Source of the DNA: Neoroseomonas marina
Lineage (GTDB): Bacteria; Pseudomonadota; Alphaproteobacteria; Acetobacterales; Acetobacteraceae
Assembly: GCF_012927745.1 (NCBI RefSeq)
Contig: NZ_JABBKX010000002.1
Location: forward strand, 62,001 to 126,000
Direction of reading: 5' to 3'
Length of the DNA stretch: 64,000 bases
Positions 17,968 through 27,665 of the stretch are shown in pieces (the first letter of the stretch is position 1; each line of letters starts with the position of its first letter). The notes beneath the pieces are model-generated. The model did no database searches. It was not told the origin of the DNA and saw only the letters and a program-made list of their open reading frames with translations. The translations under genes were made by a program, and so were the position numbers.

Positions 17968-18907
17968 AGGCGCCCCACACGCGGCTTTCCTCCTCCAGCC
18001 GCGCGCGCAGCTCGGCCGCCGTCGAGAACAACGGCTCGAGATCCGCGGCATCGAGCCGCGCCCGCACGCCCGGATCCATCAGCGCCGTGCGCGTCGCGGC
18101 GTTCAGCCGCTGCACCGCCGCGTCCGGCATCCCTGCCGGCCCGACCAGGGCGAACCAGCCCGGGCAGATCGGGCCCGGATAGCCGGCCTCGGCCTGGGTC
18201 GGCACATCGGGCAGCACCGGGGTCCGCGCCTCCCGCACCACCGCCAGCGGCACCACCTGTCCGCCGCGGATCAGCGGCAGCGCGATGCCCAGCACCGCCG
18301 TCATCGCATCCACCTGCCCCGAGGCCACCGCCGTCATCGCCTGCGGCGACCCGCCGAAGGGCACATGCGTCATCTTCACGCCGGCGCGTTCGGCGATCAT
18401 CTCCATCGCGAGATGCGTCGTGTTCGCGATGCCGGCGGAGGAGAAGGTCAGCTTCTCCGGTTCCGCGCGCGCCTTGTCGATCATCTGGCGCAGCGTGGTG
18501 AAGCCGCTCTGCTTGCTCGCGATGACGACGAAGGCGGTGTTCGTCACCGGCGCGATGTAGGTGAAATCCTTGAGCGGATCGTAGGGCAGGTTGCGATAGA
18601 GATGCTGGTTGAACGCCACCATCGACACGCCCGGCAGCATCAGCGTCTGCCCGTCGGGCCGCTGCTGCTTCACATAGGTCGCGGCGATCGATCCGTTCGC
18701 GCCCGGACGGTTCTCCACCACGATCGGCTGGCCGAGCTCGCGCGCCATGATCTCGGCCATCGAGCGCAGGATGATGTCGCCCGAGGATCCCGCCGCCTGC
18801 GGCATCACCACGCGGATCGGCCCCGAGGGCGCCCAGGCCTGCGCCGAAGCCAGCCGCGGCGCCAGCAGCGGCAGGACGGGCAAGGCACGTCGTGTCAGTT
18901 TGATCAT
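17936..18907 (-). CDS. Bug/TctC-family periplasmic solute-binding protein
   Basis: 323 residues; signal peptide of about 22 residues (RLASA before QAWAP). Hallmarks: [43 protein letters not shown] and [20 protein letters not shown]. It ends inside the 3' end of the convergent racemase-like gene (32-bp antisense overlap). It follows a CocE-type hydrolase and a peptide-type ABC importer on the same strand. It is the third orphan receptor of this family in the window, again without TctA/TctB. Confidence 0.9.
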   Translation of the reverse strand: MIKLTRRALPVLPLLAPRLASAQAWAPSGPIRVVMPQAAGSSGDIILRSMAEIMARELGQPIVVENRPGANGSIAATYVKQQRPDGQTLMLPGVSMVAFNQHLYRNLPYDPLKDFTYIAPVTNTAFVVIASKQSGFTTLRQMIDKARAEPEKLTFSSAGIANTTHLAMEMIAERAGVKMTHVPFGGSPQAMTAVASGQVDAMTAVLGIALPLIRGGQVVPLAVVREARTPVLPDVPTQAEAGYPGPICPGWFALVGPAGMPDAAVQRLNAATRTALMDPGVRARLDAADLEPLFSTAAELRARLEEESRVWGAFIQARGLRLE

Positions 18908-18924
18908 TGGTCAGCCCCCGGCAA

Positions 18925-20760
18925 TCAGGCGGTCAGTCTGGACGGCGCGGCGGCGGGGCGCCAGGGCAGATGCAGGCGCGACGCGCCCTGCCCCGTCACC
19001 ACCGTCAGCAATGGCGGGCGGCCATGCGGATGCTGCCCGATATGGTCGGCATCGGTGCCGCTGACCGACAGGCGGACGCGGCTGCCGCGCGCGAAGGTCC
19101 AGCCGGTCGGCAGCAACGGGACGCGGATCGTCTCCGCCACGCCCGGCACCATCGGCCGCACATCGGCGCGCGCGAAGCTGCGCCACGGCCAGGTGCAGAC
19201 ATACTCCGGGGGATGCGGTGTCTCGGCGCGATGGATCAGGCGCAGCAGGCCCTCGGTCACGTAGCGCACGGTGCCGTCGGCCTCGACTTCGCTCAGATAA
19301 ACCATCAAGGAGGCATCGGGCTCGGAACTCGCGACGGTCAGCTCCGCGATGGCATGCCCGGTCAGCGCCATGGCATCGTCCAGCGGCGCGCTGGTCCAGC
19401 TCGTCAGCCGCGCTTCGCGCGCCTGCCAGTCGGTGTGGTAGGCGCGCGCATCGATGGCGGCGATGCGCTCGTACCGCGTGCCCGAGCCACTGCCCCAGCG
19501 CGGATCGGTGCGGTGCGCGACCTGGCCCGGCGCATCGTCGAAGCCGCCGCCGGCGCCGAGCGCGAGCGTCGCCGCCTCGCCATGCAGCGGCCATTGCGCC
19601 GCCGCCTCCCAGGTCTCGGCATGCTGGTGGAAGACATGCACCGGCGCCTCGGCCGCGAGGCCCGTCTCGCGCCCCATCAGGTACTCGTCGAAGAAGCGGA
19701 TCAGTTCCGCGACGAGCGGGAAGTCCGGCGTCTCCCCCGCCCGCCAGGGCGAGGTGTTGATCCGCGCCCCATGGTCCCACGGCCCCAGCAGCAGGTGCCG
19801 CCGGTTCCCGGCCATGGTCAGGTAGCGCGCGATCGCCGCATTGGCGTAGCCGGCCCCGTCCATCCAGCCCGAGACGCAATAGATCGCGACCTCCGGCCGG
19901 ATGCCCTCCCGGTAGTGGTAGGGCGAGATCTTCGCGACGGTGAAGGACGGATCGTAGGGCAGCGCCTCGTCGCGATAGGGGAAGCCACCGATGAAGGCCG
20001 GCTGGCGCACATTGCCCGCATGCTCCTCGAGCGCCGCGCGCAGCAGGCTGCCATCCGTGTCCTCGTCCACCGGGGCCGGGCCACACAGCGCCGGATCGGC
20101 GAAGTAGGACACACGGCGCAGCATGTCGCGCCGGTCCTGGTCCATCGCAACCATCAGGTCGTCGTAATCCTGCGCGAGCGCGGAGAGCAGGATGCCGCCC
20201 GGCCAGTAATGATCCGACCAGGTGTCCCACACCGCGAACAGCGGCGCGATCGCCTTGACGGAGGGATGCCCCGTCGAGGCCAGGAAGTCGCTCGCCGCGC
20301 CGGGATAGGAGATGCCCGTCGCGCCGAGCCGCCCGTCGCTCCAGGGTTGCGCCGCGATCCAGTCGGCGATCACCGCACTGTCCGCGCGTTCGCGCGGGGA
20401 GCGGAAACTGTCGCGCGTGCCGAAGCTCGCCCCCGTGCCGCGTGCATCGACGACGACGAGCGCATAGCCGCGCGGCACGAAGGCGTCGCGGAACTTCGCG
20501 GCGTTGGGGCAGGCTTCCGCCGTCGCGCCGGGCGCCAGCGCGAAGCGCCGGTAATAGGGCGTGTGGATCAGGATCGCCGGCAGCGGCCCCGTCGCACCTT
20601 CCGGCAACCAGACATCGACGGCGATGCGCACCCCGTCGGGCATCGGCACGTAGCAGGAAACCTGCGGGCGAGGCGGCAGCGCATACTCGGCGGGACGGTT
20701 CGCGAGATAGGCGCTCGGCGGCACGCGCCAGGCGCTGCCATTGGTGTCGGTATCGGCCAT
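18925..20760 (-). CDS. CocE/NonD-family serine hydrolase (X-Pro dipeptidyl-peptidase type)
   Basis: 611 residues from the ATG at 20760 (a GTG at 20781 is possible). The catalytic triad of the family is visible: Ser in TGISYPG (about 149), Asp in SGWMDGAGYAN (about 299) and His in LLGPWDHG (about 328). A C-terminal jelly-roll domain follows (LMVYLSEVEADGTVRYVTEG, TGWTFARGSRVRLSVSGTDADH). Relatives hydrolyse cocaine-type esters, glutaryl-amides, or X-Pro peptides. No signal peptide is apparent, so it acts in the cytoplasm, probably on material brought in by the ABC importer encoded just upstream. Confidence 0.88.
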   Translation of the reverse strand: MADTDTNGSAWRVPPSAYLANRPAEYALPPRPQVSCYVPMPDGVRIAVDVWLPEGATGPLPAILIHTPYYRRFALAPGATAEACPNAAKFRDAFVPRGYALVVVDARGTGASFGTRDSFRSPRERADSAVIADWIAAQPWSDGRLGATGISYPGAASDFLASTGHPSVKAIAPLFAVWDTWSDHYWPGGILLSALAQDYDDLMVAMDQDRRDMLRRVSYFADPALCGPAPVDEDTDGSLLRAALEEHAGNVRQPAFIGGFPYRDEALPYDPSFTVAKISPYHYREGIRPEVAIYCVSGWMDGAGYANAAIARYLTMAGNRRHLLLGPWDHGARINTSPWRAGETPDFPLVAELIRFFDEYLMGRETGLAAEAPVHVFHQHAETWEAAAQWPLHGEAATLALGAGGGFDDAPGQVAHRTDPRWGSGSGTRYERIAAIDARAYHTDWQAREARLTSWTSAPLDDAMALTGHAIAELTVASSEPDASLMVYLSEVEADGTVRYVTEGLLRLIHRAETPHPPEYVCTWPWRSFARADVRPMVPGVAETIRVPLLPTGWTFARGSRVRLSVSGTDADHIGQHPHGRPPLLTVVTGQGASRLHLPWRPAAAPSRLTA

Positions 20761-20802
20761 GGCGCGAGGGTGGCCTCGCACCCGCGCCGCGTCAAACGGC
20801 CA

Positions 20803-21771
20803 TCAGCCGTGAAGGTGGCACGCCACGCCGCCGCCGCCCGTGGCGGAGGTCCAGCGCGGCGCCGTGGTCGAACACACCGGCATCGCCTGCGCGCAGCGCG
20901 GATGGAAGGGGCAGCCCGGCGGCGGATTCGCCGCGGAGGGGATCTCTCCCACGATACGTGGCAGCACCCCGCGCTGTGCCGGGTCCGGCACCGGCGAGGC
21001 CTCCCGCAGCATCTTCGCGTAGGGGTGCAGCGGATCGGCCAGCACCCGGCCCGACGGCCCTTCCTCCACGATGCGGCCGAGATACATCACCGCCACGCGG
21101 TCGCAGAACCAGCGCACCACGGACAGGTCGTGGCTGACGAACAGGAAGGACAGCCCGCGCCGTTCCCGCAACTGCTTCAGCAGCAGCAGCACCTGCGCCT
21201 GCACCGAGACGTCGAGCGCGCTGACCGGCTCATCCGCCACGATGAGCTCCGGTTCCAAGGTCAGCGCGCGCGCGATGCCGATGCGCTGCCGCTGCCCGCC
21301 CGAGAACTCATGCGGCAGCCGATCCAGCGCACCGGGCGGCAGCCCCACTTCCTCGAGCAGCGCGGCGGCACGGTCGCGCGCGTCGCGCCCGGTGGCGATG
21401 CCGTGCACGCGCATCGGTTCCATCAGCGCGGACCCGATGGTCTGCCGCGGATCGAGCGAGGAATAGGGATCCTGGAAGACGATCTGCATCTTCCGCCGCA
21501 GCGCCTTCAGCGCCGAACCGCGCGTCGAGCGCACATCCTGCCCGCGATAGGTGACCTGCCCTGCATCGGGTTCGATCAATCGGAGCAATGCGCGGGCCGC
21601 CGTGGACTTGCCGCAACCGGATTCGCCGACCAGGCCGAAGGCCTCGCCCGGCGCGATGGTGAAGGAAACATCCTCCACCGCGCGCACGATCACGGTGCGC
21701 GGGCGGGGAAACCCCTTGCGCTGCACGAAGTGCTTGCGCAGGCCCTGGACGGAGAGGAGCGGCTCACTCAT
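20803..21771 (-). CDS. Peptide-type ABC importer ATPase (DppF/OppF)
   Basis: 322 residues. Walker [10 protein letters not shown] at 49-57, ABC signature FSGGQRQR, Walker B LIVADEP. The C-terminal oligopeptide-transporter extension has Cys-containing GCPFHPRC. The start overlaps the end of the DppC-type permease gene by 8 bp. It energises the importer formed with the DppB, DppC, DppD and solute-binding proteins of the same unit. Substrates of this family include peptides, nickel chelates, opines and glycosides; the adjacent CocE hydrolase suggests an ester or amide. Confidence 0.93.
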   Translation of the reverse strand: MSEPLLSVQGLRKHFVQRKGFPRPRTVIVRAVEDVSFTIAPGEAFGLVGESGCGKSTAARALLRLIEPDAGQVTYRGQDVRSTRGSALKALRRKMQIVFQDPYSSLDPRQTIGSALMEPMRVHGIATGRDARDRAAALLEEVGLPPGALDRLPHEFSGGQRQRIGIARALTLEPELIVADEPVSALDVSVQAQVLLLLKQLRERRGLSFLFVSHDLSVVRWFCDRVAVMYLGRIVEEGPSGRVLADPLHPYAKMLREASPVPDPAQRGVLPRIVGEIPSAANPPPGCPFHPRCAQAMPVCSTTAPRWTSATGGGGVACHLHG

Positions 21772-22642
21772 TGCGCAGCTTCGGGTCGGTGGCGTCGCGC
21801 AGCCCGTCGCCCACCATATTGAGTCCGAGCACCAGGAGAAGGATCGCCATGCCGGGGAAGACCGCGAGCCAGGGGCTGTCGAGGATGTTCTCGAACCCGT
21901 CGCGCGTCATGCCGCCCCAGGTCGGCGTCGGCGGCTTCACGCCAAGGCCGATGAAGGACAGCGACGCCTCCACGCGCACCGCCGTCGCCATCCACAGGGA
22001 GGCCATGACCATCACCTCCGGCAGGATGTTCGGCAGGATGTGGCGGAAGATGATGCGCAGGTGGGAATAGCCGAGCGCGTGCCCTGCCTCGACGAAGGCG
22101 CGTTCCTTCAGCGCGAGCGTCGGCGCGCGGGCGATGCGCGCGAAGGGCGCGATGGCGGTCAGCGCGATCGCCACCACCAGGTTCACCAGGTCCGGCCCCA
22201 GCAGCGCCACCACGATCAGGCCGAGGATCAGAGAGGGGAAGGACAGCAACACGTCCATCACCTGCATCACGAACAGGTCGAACCGCCCGCCGATATACCC
22301 TGACACCATCCCGATCGACCCGCCGATGACGCAGGCGACCGCGATGGCCCCGAGCGAGACCGTCAGCGAGATCCGCGCCCCCCACAGCAGGCGCGAGAGG
22401 ATGTCCCGCCCGAACTGGTCGGTGCCGAGCGGATAGTCGCCGCCCGGCGGCGCCAGCCGGCTGATGATGTCCTGTTCCGCCGGATCATGCGGCGCGATCC
22501 AGGGCGCGAGGATGGCCGCCGCGAGGATGACGAGGCAGATCACCGCCCCGACCAGCGTCGTCGGGTTGCTGCGCGCCTTCCCCAACGCCTTGCGCCAGCC
22601 GGGCACGCGCGGGGCGACGGGGGCTTCGGCGGTCGCGCTCAT
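21764..22642 (-). CDS. Peptide-type ABC importer permease (DppC)
   Basis: 292 residues with about six membrane spans: an N-terminal one ([20 protein letters not shown]) and the rest after the periplasmic segment [15 protein letters not shown], a DppC hallmark. The cytoplasmic EAA loop for ATPase contact is seen at [21 protein letters not shown]. The end of the protein has [18 protein letters not shown]. The gene overlaps both the DppB gene (4 bp) and the DppF gene (8 bp), as expected for a coupled transporter operon. Confidence 0.93.
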   Translation of the reverse strand: MSATAEAPVAPRVPGWRKALGKARSNPTTLVGAVICLVILAAAILAPWIAPHDPAEQDIISRLAPPGGDYPLGTDQFGRDILSRLLWGARISLTVSLGAIAVACVIGGSIGMVSGYIGGRFDLFVMQVMDVLLSFPSLILGLIVVALLGPDLVNLVVAIALTAIAPFARIARAPTLALKERAFVEAGHALGYSHLRIIFRHILPNILPEVMVMASLWMATAVRVEASLSFIGLGVKPPTPTWGGMTRDGFENILDSPWLAVFPGMAILLLVLGLNMVGDGLRDATDPKLRNE

Positions 22643-23580
22643 GCCTGTTTCACCCGCGGGTCCATCACGCCGTAGAGCAGGTCCGTGACGAGGTTCACCA
22701 CCACGATCAGGAAGCAGTAGATCACCATCAGCCCCTGCAGCATGGCGTAGTCGCGCTGGTTCAGCGCGCCGACGATGATCTTCCCCAGGCCCGGCCGGTT
22801 GAAGACGATCTCGGTCAGCACCGAATTACCGATGAGGATGCCGACATAGAGCCCGACGACGGTGACCACCGGCAGCGAAGCGTTGCGAAGCCCGTGCACC
22901 CAGACCACGCGCCGCCACGGCACGCCCTTGGCGCGCGCGGTGCGGATGTAGTCCTCGCCCAGGGAGTGCAGCATCGCGCTGCGCGTCACGCGCGTGATGT
23001 AGGCCGCCATGGTCAGCCCCAGCGCCACCGCCGGGAGCACCACCTTGTGCAGCCGGTCGCCGAAGTCGGACAGGTCGGCATTCCCGATCACCGGGAACAG
23101 CCGCCAGTACAACCCGAACAGCAGCAGCAGGTAGATGCCCGACACGAAGACCGGGAAGGACAGGCCCAGCAGCGAGAGCAGCCGCGCCGCCACGTCGATC
23201 GCGCCGTTGCGGTGCAGCGCCGCCCAGATGCCGACCGGCACGCCGACCACGACACCCAGGACCATCGACGCCAGCGTCAGGTCGATGGTGTGCGGCAGCA
23301 CCGCGCCCACTTCCTCGAGGATCGGCCGGCCGGTGACGAGCGAGGCGCCGAAATTCCCCGTCAGCGCGTTGCTGACGAAGGTCCAGTACTGCACCCACAT
23401 CGGCTGATCGAGGCCGAGGCGCGTGCGCAGCGCGGCGGCGGCCTCGGCCGTCGCCTGGTCGCCCAGGATCACCAGCGCCGGGTCGCCGGGCACGATGCGG
23501 ACGATGATGAAGACCACCGTCAGCACCGCGAGCAGCGTCGGCACGGCCGCGAGCAGCCGCTTGGCGACGAACCAGATCAT
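22639..23580 (-). CDS. Peptide-type ABC importer permease (DppB)
   Basis: 313 residues with the DppB N-terminus (AKRLLAAVPTLLAVLTVVFI, IVRIVPGDPA) and six predicted spans. The EAA-type loop is RTARAKGVPWRRVVWVHGLRN, and NRPGLGKIIVGALNQRDY precedes the last span. It pairs with DppC to form the membrane channel. It lies 19 bp after the solute-binding protein gene and shares a 4-bp overlap with dppC. Confidence 0.93.
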   Translation of the reverse strand: MIWFVAKRLLAAVPTLLAVLTVVFIIVRIVPGDPALVILGDQATAEAAAALRTRLGLDQPMWVQYWTFVSNALTGNFGASLVTGRPILEEVGAVLPHTIDLTLASMVLGVVVGVPVGIWAALHRNGAIDVAARLLSLLGLSFPVFVSGIYLLLLFGLYWRLFPVIGNADLSDFGDRLHKVVLPAVALGLTMAAYITRVTRSAMLHSLGEDYIRTARAKGVPWRRVVWVHGLRNASLPVVTVVGLYVGILIGNSVLTEIVFNRPGLGKIIVGALNQRDYAMLQGLMVIYCFLIVVVNLVTDLLYGVMDPRVKQA

Positions 23581-23599
23581 CGGCCGCCCGCGCCGCCCC

Positions 23600-25141
23600 T
23601 CACCGCAGCCGCGAGGCTTCGGTGATCTGCGGGCCGAGGCTCAGCGAGCCACGGAGCTGGTAGCCGTAGTCGACATTGTCGCGTCGGGCGAAGACCAGCA
23701 GCGTCTCGATCAGCGGGATGCCGCAGACATTCTCCACCAGCTTGCGCTGCGCCGCGGCCCAGAGCCGGAGCTGTTCGGCCCGATCGGTCGAGACGCGCGC
23801 CGCGTCGATCTCGGCATCGGCCATGCCGCAATGGGAGAAGTTCGTCACCGCGGTCGGCGTGCCGACGATGCTGCGCGAATGGTAGAACTGCGTCAGGTAG
23901 ATGTCCGCGATCGGGAAGCGCGCCGCCGAGTAGTAGACGAGCGGCGAGAGATTCTGCCGGATCTGCTGGTGGAAGGTCGCGTGCTCCACCACCTGCAGGT
24001 CGAGCGTGATGCCCGCGCGGCGCAGCTGCTGCTGGATCACCTGCATCGCCGCCAGCATCTCCGGCAGCTGAGTGTGCACCACGCGCACCGTCAGCCCGTT
24101 CGGATATCCGGCCTCGGCCAGCAGGGCGCGGGCGCGGTTCAGGTCATGGGGCAGCAGACCGTTGTCCGCCGTGAAGCCGAGATAGCCGCGCGGCACCAGC
24201 GACTGCCCCTCGCGGCTGGTGTCCTGGCCGCGCCAGCGCACCATCTCGGCGCGGTTCACCGCCATGGCGAGCGCCTGGCGCACGCGGATGTCGTTGAACG
24301 GCGGCTGGGTGACGTTGACGTTGATGATGGCGAGCTCGGCCGGCTCGAACACGTCGACCGTGACGCCCTGCTGCTGGCGCACCCGGTTCACCCAGGTCTG
24401 GTCCGACCGCCCGTAGTTCAGGTCGAGCTCGCGGTTCTGGAACGCGAGGTCGCGCGAGGCATCGGAGGGGATGAAGCGGTAGGAGATCCGCGCGATCTGC
24501 GGCGCGCCGCGGAAATAGGCCGGGTTGGCGACGAACTCCGCGCTCTGGTTCGGCGTCACGCGCTCCAGCGCGAAGGGCCCGGTGCCGATCGGCGCGCGGT
24601 TGAAGCCGTCGCCCCGCTCCTCGACCGCGCGGCGGGAGACGATGAAGCCGCCGGCATAGTTGGTGAGGATGCCGAGCAGGTTCGGCACGTTCTCCTTCAG
24701 CACGATCCGCACGGTGTAGGGATCGACCGCCTCGACCGTCTCGATGGCGCGCAGGTCGGCGCTGAAGGCGCTGGTCTGGGCATTCGCCGCCTTGCGCAGG
24801 CTGAACACCACGTCGTCCGCAGTCAGCTCGCCGTAATTGCCGTGGAAGCGCACACCGCGGCGCAGGTGGAAGGTCCAGGTGCGGCCATCGGCGCTGGTCT
24901 CCCAGCGCTCGGCCAGGTCGGGCTCGATCGCCGCGGCGTCGATCGACCCCGGCGGGAAGCGCACCAGCCCGTTGAACACCCAGGGCATCGGCACGCGATC
25001 GATGGTCGAGACGGCGAAATGCGGATCGAGCCGTCCCATGTCCTGCGCCGCCATGCCGACGCGCAGCGTGCCCTGCTGCGCCATCGCCGCCGGCGCGACC
25101 ATGGCGAAGGCCGCCGCCAACACTCCCGCGCGAAGTTTCAT
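23600..25141 (-). CDS. Peptide-type ABC importer solute-binding protein (SBP family 5)
   Basis: 513 residues from the ATG at 25141, selected over an upstream ATG at 25165 because AGGGAG sits at proper spacing. Signal peptide about 21 residues (APAAMA before QQGTLRV). Family 5 features: EPDLAERWETSADGRTWTFHLRRGVRFH, ADDVVFSLRKA, and ALAMAVNRAEMVRW. The protein binds the substrate in the periplasm and delivers it to DppB/DppC. Gene order DppD-SBP-DppB-DppC-DppF is unusual in having the ATPase gene first. Confidence 0.92.
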   Translation of the reverse strand: MKLRAGVLAAAFAMVAPAAMAQQGTLRVGMAAQDMGRLDPHFAVSTIDRVPMPWVFNGLVRFPPGSIDAAAIEPDLAERWETSADGRTWTFHLRRGVRFHGNYGELTADDVVFSLRKAANAQTSAFSADLRAIETVEAVDPYTVRIVLKENVPNLLGILTNYAGGFIVSRRAVEERGDGFNRAPIGTGPFALERVTPNQSAEFVANPAYFRGAPQIARISYRFIPSDASRDLAFQNRELDLNYGRSDQTWVNRVRQQQGVTVDVFEPAELAIINVNVTQPPFNDIRVRQALAMAVNRAEMVRWRGQDTSREGQSLVPRGYLGFTADNGLLPHDLNRARALLAEAGYPNGLTVRVVHTQLPEMLAAMQVIQQQLRRAGITLDLQVVEHATFHQQIRQNLSPLVYYSAARFPIADIYLTQFYHSRSIVGTPTAVTNFSHCGMADAEIDAARVSTDRAEQLRLWAAAQRKLVENVCGIPLIETLLVFARRDNVDYGYQLRGSLSLGPQITEASRLR

Positions 25142-25161
25142 GGCCCCAGTCTCCCTGTTCG

Positions 25162-26181
25162 TCATCGGGTATCCTGCACCGCGGCACCCGCGGCCTCGAA
25201 GGCGGTCGCGCCGGTGGCGACGTGGCAGCGCGCGCGATGCGCGGCGCCGACATGCGCCAGCACCTGCGGCGCCTCGCAGCCCGCGCGCTTCTCCGGACAA
25301 CGGGAGGCGAAGGCGCAGCCGACCGGCATGGCATCCAGCGGCGGCACCCGGCCCGGGATCGCCGACAGCGCCTGGTGCGGCTGATCCAGACGCGGGATCG
25401 CCGCGAACAGCGCGCGCGTATAGGGATGCGCCGGCGCCGCGAAGATGTTCGCGACCGGCCCTTCCTCGACGATCTGGCCGGCATACATCACCGCGACCCG
25501 GTCCGCGATCTGCGCCACGACGCCAAGGTTGTGGGTGATGAACAGCACCGCCATGCCGTGCCGTTCCCGCAGGTCCGCGAGCAGCCCCAGCACCTGCGCC
25601 TGGATCGTCACGTCGAGCGCGGTCGTCGGCTCGTCCGCCAGCAGCACGGCGGGCTCGCAGGCCAGCGCCATGGCGATCATCACGCGCTGCCGCATCCCGC
25701 CCGAGAACTGGTGCGGATACTCCCGCAGCCGCGTCGCGGCCGAGGGGATCTTCACCTCCTCGAACAACGCGCGCGCCTTCTCCAGCGCGGCGGCGCGCGA
25801 CAGACCCTTGTGGATGACGAGCGCCTCGGCGACCTGGTCGCCCACGGTCATCACCGGGTTCAAGGAGGTCATCGGCTCCTGGAAGATCATGCCGATGCGG
25901 TCGCCGCGCAGCTTTTCCCACTGCTTCTCCGGCAGGCCCGCCACCTCCTGCCCCTCGAGCAGGATCCTGCCGCCCGCCACCCGGCCGAGCGGCGGCTGCA
26001 CAAGTCCCATGATCGACAGCGCGGTCACCGACTTCCCGCAGCCGCTCTCGCCGACCAGCGCCAGCGTCTCGTTGCGCGCGAGGCCGAAGGACACGCCGCG
26101 CACCGCCGATCGCCAGGTTCCCGCGATGCGGAACTCCGTGCGCAGATCCTCGACCGCGAGGGCAGCGGGCGCTGTCATCAT
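25162..26181 (-). CDS. Peptide-type ABC importer ATPase (DppD)
   Basis: 339 residues beginning MMTAP at 26181. Walker [10 protein letters not shown] at 44-52, ABC signature FSGGMRQR, Walker B VLLADEP, and the C-terminal CAFASRCPEKRAGC segment of oligopeptide-type ATPases. It is the first gene of the minus-strand transporter operon and divergent from hutF, with 119 bp between the start codons. It forms the ATPase pair with the DppF protein. Confidence 0.92.
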   Translation of the reverse strand: MMTAPAALAVEDLRTEFRIAGTWRSAVRGVSFGLARNETLALVGESGCGKSVTALSIMGLVQPPLGRVAGGRILLEGQEVAGLPEKQWEKLRGDRIGMIFQEPMTSLNPVMTVGDQVAEALVIHKGLSRAAALEKARALFEEVKIPSAATRLREYPHQFSGGMRQRVMIAMALACEPAVLLADEPTTALDVTIQAQVLGLLADLRERHGMAVLFITHNLGVVAQIADRVAVMYAGQIVEEGPVANIFAAPAHPYTRALFAAIPRLDQPHQALSAIPGRVPPLDAMPVGCAFASRCPEKRAGCEAPQVLAHVGAAHRARCHVATGATAFEAAGAAVQDTR

Positions 26182-26300
26182 CGCAGCGTGACTTCGCCAC
26201 GCCGCGCTGTCCAGCATCGTCGTGCACCGTTGCGGCGGCGCCGCGCCGGGGCTAGCGATGCCGCGGGCGCCGACGCCCCGCCACCAGGAGGAATCGCGCG

Positions 26301-27650
26301 ATGCGCAGCATGGTCTTCGCCGAGGCGCTGCTGCCCGAGGGCTGGCGCCGCGACGTGCACGTGGAAGTGGATGCGGACGGCCGCATCGCAACCGTCACGC
26401 CCGATGCGGCTCCCGGCCGCCTGGTCGCGCTGCCCGGCATGCCGGACCTGCATTCCCACGCCTTCCAGCGCGGCATGGCGGGCCTGACGGAACATGCCGG
26501 CGCCAGCGACGATTCCTTCTGGACCTGGCGCGAGCTCATGTACCGCTTCCTCGCGCACCTCACGCCCGAGGACGTCGAGGCCATCGCCACCCTCGCCTAT
26601 GCCGAGATGCTGGAGGGCGGCTTCACCCGCGTCGGCGAATTCCACTACCTGCATCACGACCCCGACGGCACACCCTACGCCGACCGCGCCGAGATGGCCG
26701 CGCGCATCACCGCGGCGGCGCGGGCGACCGGCATCAACCTGACCCTGCTGCCCTCCTTCTACGCCCATGGCGAGATCGGCGGCGCACCGCCCGTGCCGGG
26801 CCAGCGGCGCTTCCTCAACGACCTCGACGGCTTCGCCGCGCTGGTGGAGGGCAGCCGCCGCGCCATCGCCGGCCTGCCCGGCGCCAATCTCGGCCTCGCC
26901 CCGCATTCCCTGCGCGCCGCGACGATCGAGGAGATCCGCGCCGTCGCCGCCATGGCGCGCCCCGGCGAAACGCTGCACATCCACGCCGCCGAGCAGGTGA
27001 AGGAAGTCGAGGCCGCGATCCGCATCCTCGGCCTGCCGCCGATCGCCGCCCTGCTCGAGGCCGGGCTGCTCTCCGAACGCTGGTGCCTGATCCATGCGAC
27101 GCATGGCACGGCGGCGGAGCTCGCGCAGGCGGCGGGATGCGGCGTCGTCGCGGGCCTCTGCCCGGTGACCGAAAGCAACCTCGGCGACGGAATCTTTCCC
27201 GCGCCGGGCTTCCGCGAAGCCGGCGGCCTGTTCGGCGTCGGCACGGATTCCAACGTGCTGATCTCCGCCCCGCTGGAACTTCGCACGCTCGAGTATTCGC
27301 AGCGCCTCGCCCTGCGCTCGCGCAACGTGCTCGCGCCGCGCGGCGGCTCGACCGGGCAGGCGCTGTGGCAATCGGCCGTCGCGGGCGGCAGCCGCGCGCT
27401 CGCCGCCGGTCCCGCCGGCATCGCGCCTGGCGCCTGGGCGGACCTGGTGCTGCTGGATCCCGCCGCCCCTGCCTTCGCCGCGCGCTCCGGCGAGCGGATG
27501 CTCGACAGCCTGCTCTTCGCCGCGCGCGACGGCGCCATCCACGAGGTCTGGGTACGCGGCACGCGCGTCGTCGCGGACGGCGTCCATCCGCTCCGCGCCG
27601 AAGCGGAACGGCGCGTCGCCGCCATCCTCGCGCGCGTCCTCGCGGCGTAG
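26301..27650 (+). CDS. hutF: Formimidoylglutamate deiminase
   Basis: 449 residues of the amidohydrolase superfamily. The metal-binding DLHSHAFQRGMAGLTE begins near residue 50, then FWTWRELMYRF, LAPHSLRA, LHIHAAEQ and FGVGTDSN, all HutF hallmarks. A GGAGG ribosome-binding site lies about 8 nt before the ATG. HutF converts N-formimidoyl-L-glutamate to N-formyl-L-glutamate and ammonia in the histidine pathway. No hutH, hutU or hutI is in the window, but a formylglutamate amidohydrolase-like gene is at 42359. Neighbours are a divergent ABC importer and a convergent IclR gene. Confidence 0.9.
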   Translation: MRSMVFAEALLPEGWRRDVHVEVDADGRIATVTPDAAPGRLVALPGMPDLHSHAFQRGMAGLTEHAGASDDSFWTWRELMYRFLAHLTPEDVEAIATLAYAEMLEGGFTRVGEFHYLHHDPDGTPYADRAEMAARITAAARATGINLTLLPSFYAHGEIGGAPPVPGQRRFLNDLDGFAALVEGSRRAIAGLPGANLGLAPHSLRAATIEEIRAVAAMARPGETLHIHAAEQVKEVEAAIRILGLPPIAALLEAGLLSERWCLIHATHGTAAELAQAAGCGVVAGLCPVTESNLGDGIFPAPGFREAGGLFGVGTDSNVLISAPLELRTLEYSQRLALRSRNVLAPRGGSTGQALWQSAVAGGSRALAAGPAGIAPGAWADLVLLDPAAPAFAARSGERMLDSLLFAARDGAIHEVWVRGTRVVADGVHPLRAEAERRVAAILARVLAA

Positions 27651-27665
27651 GGTTATGACGCCGCG
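27641..27665. terminator. Palindrome spanning the stops of convergent hutF and IclR genes
   Basis: The inverted repeat CGCGGCGT (27641-27648) and ACGCCGCG (27658-27665) encloses a 9-nt loop. hutF ends in the left arm and first loop bases, and the IclR stop lies in the loop. Only 2 bp separate the genes, so this is the only place for a shared bidirectional terminator. No T-tract is present. Confidence 0.5.
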
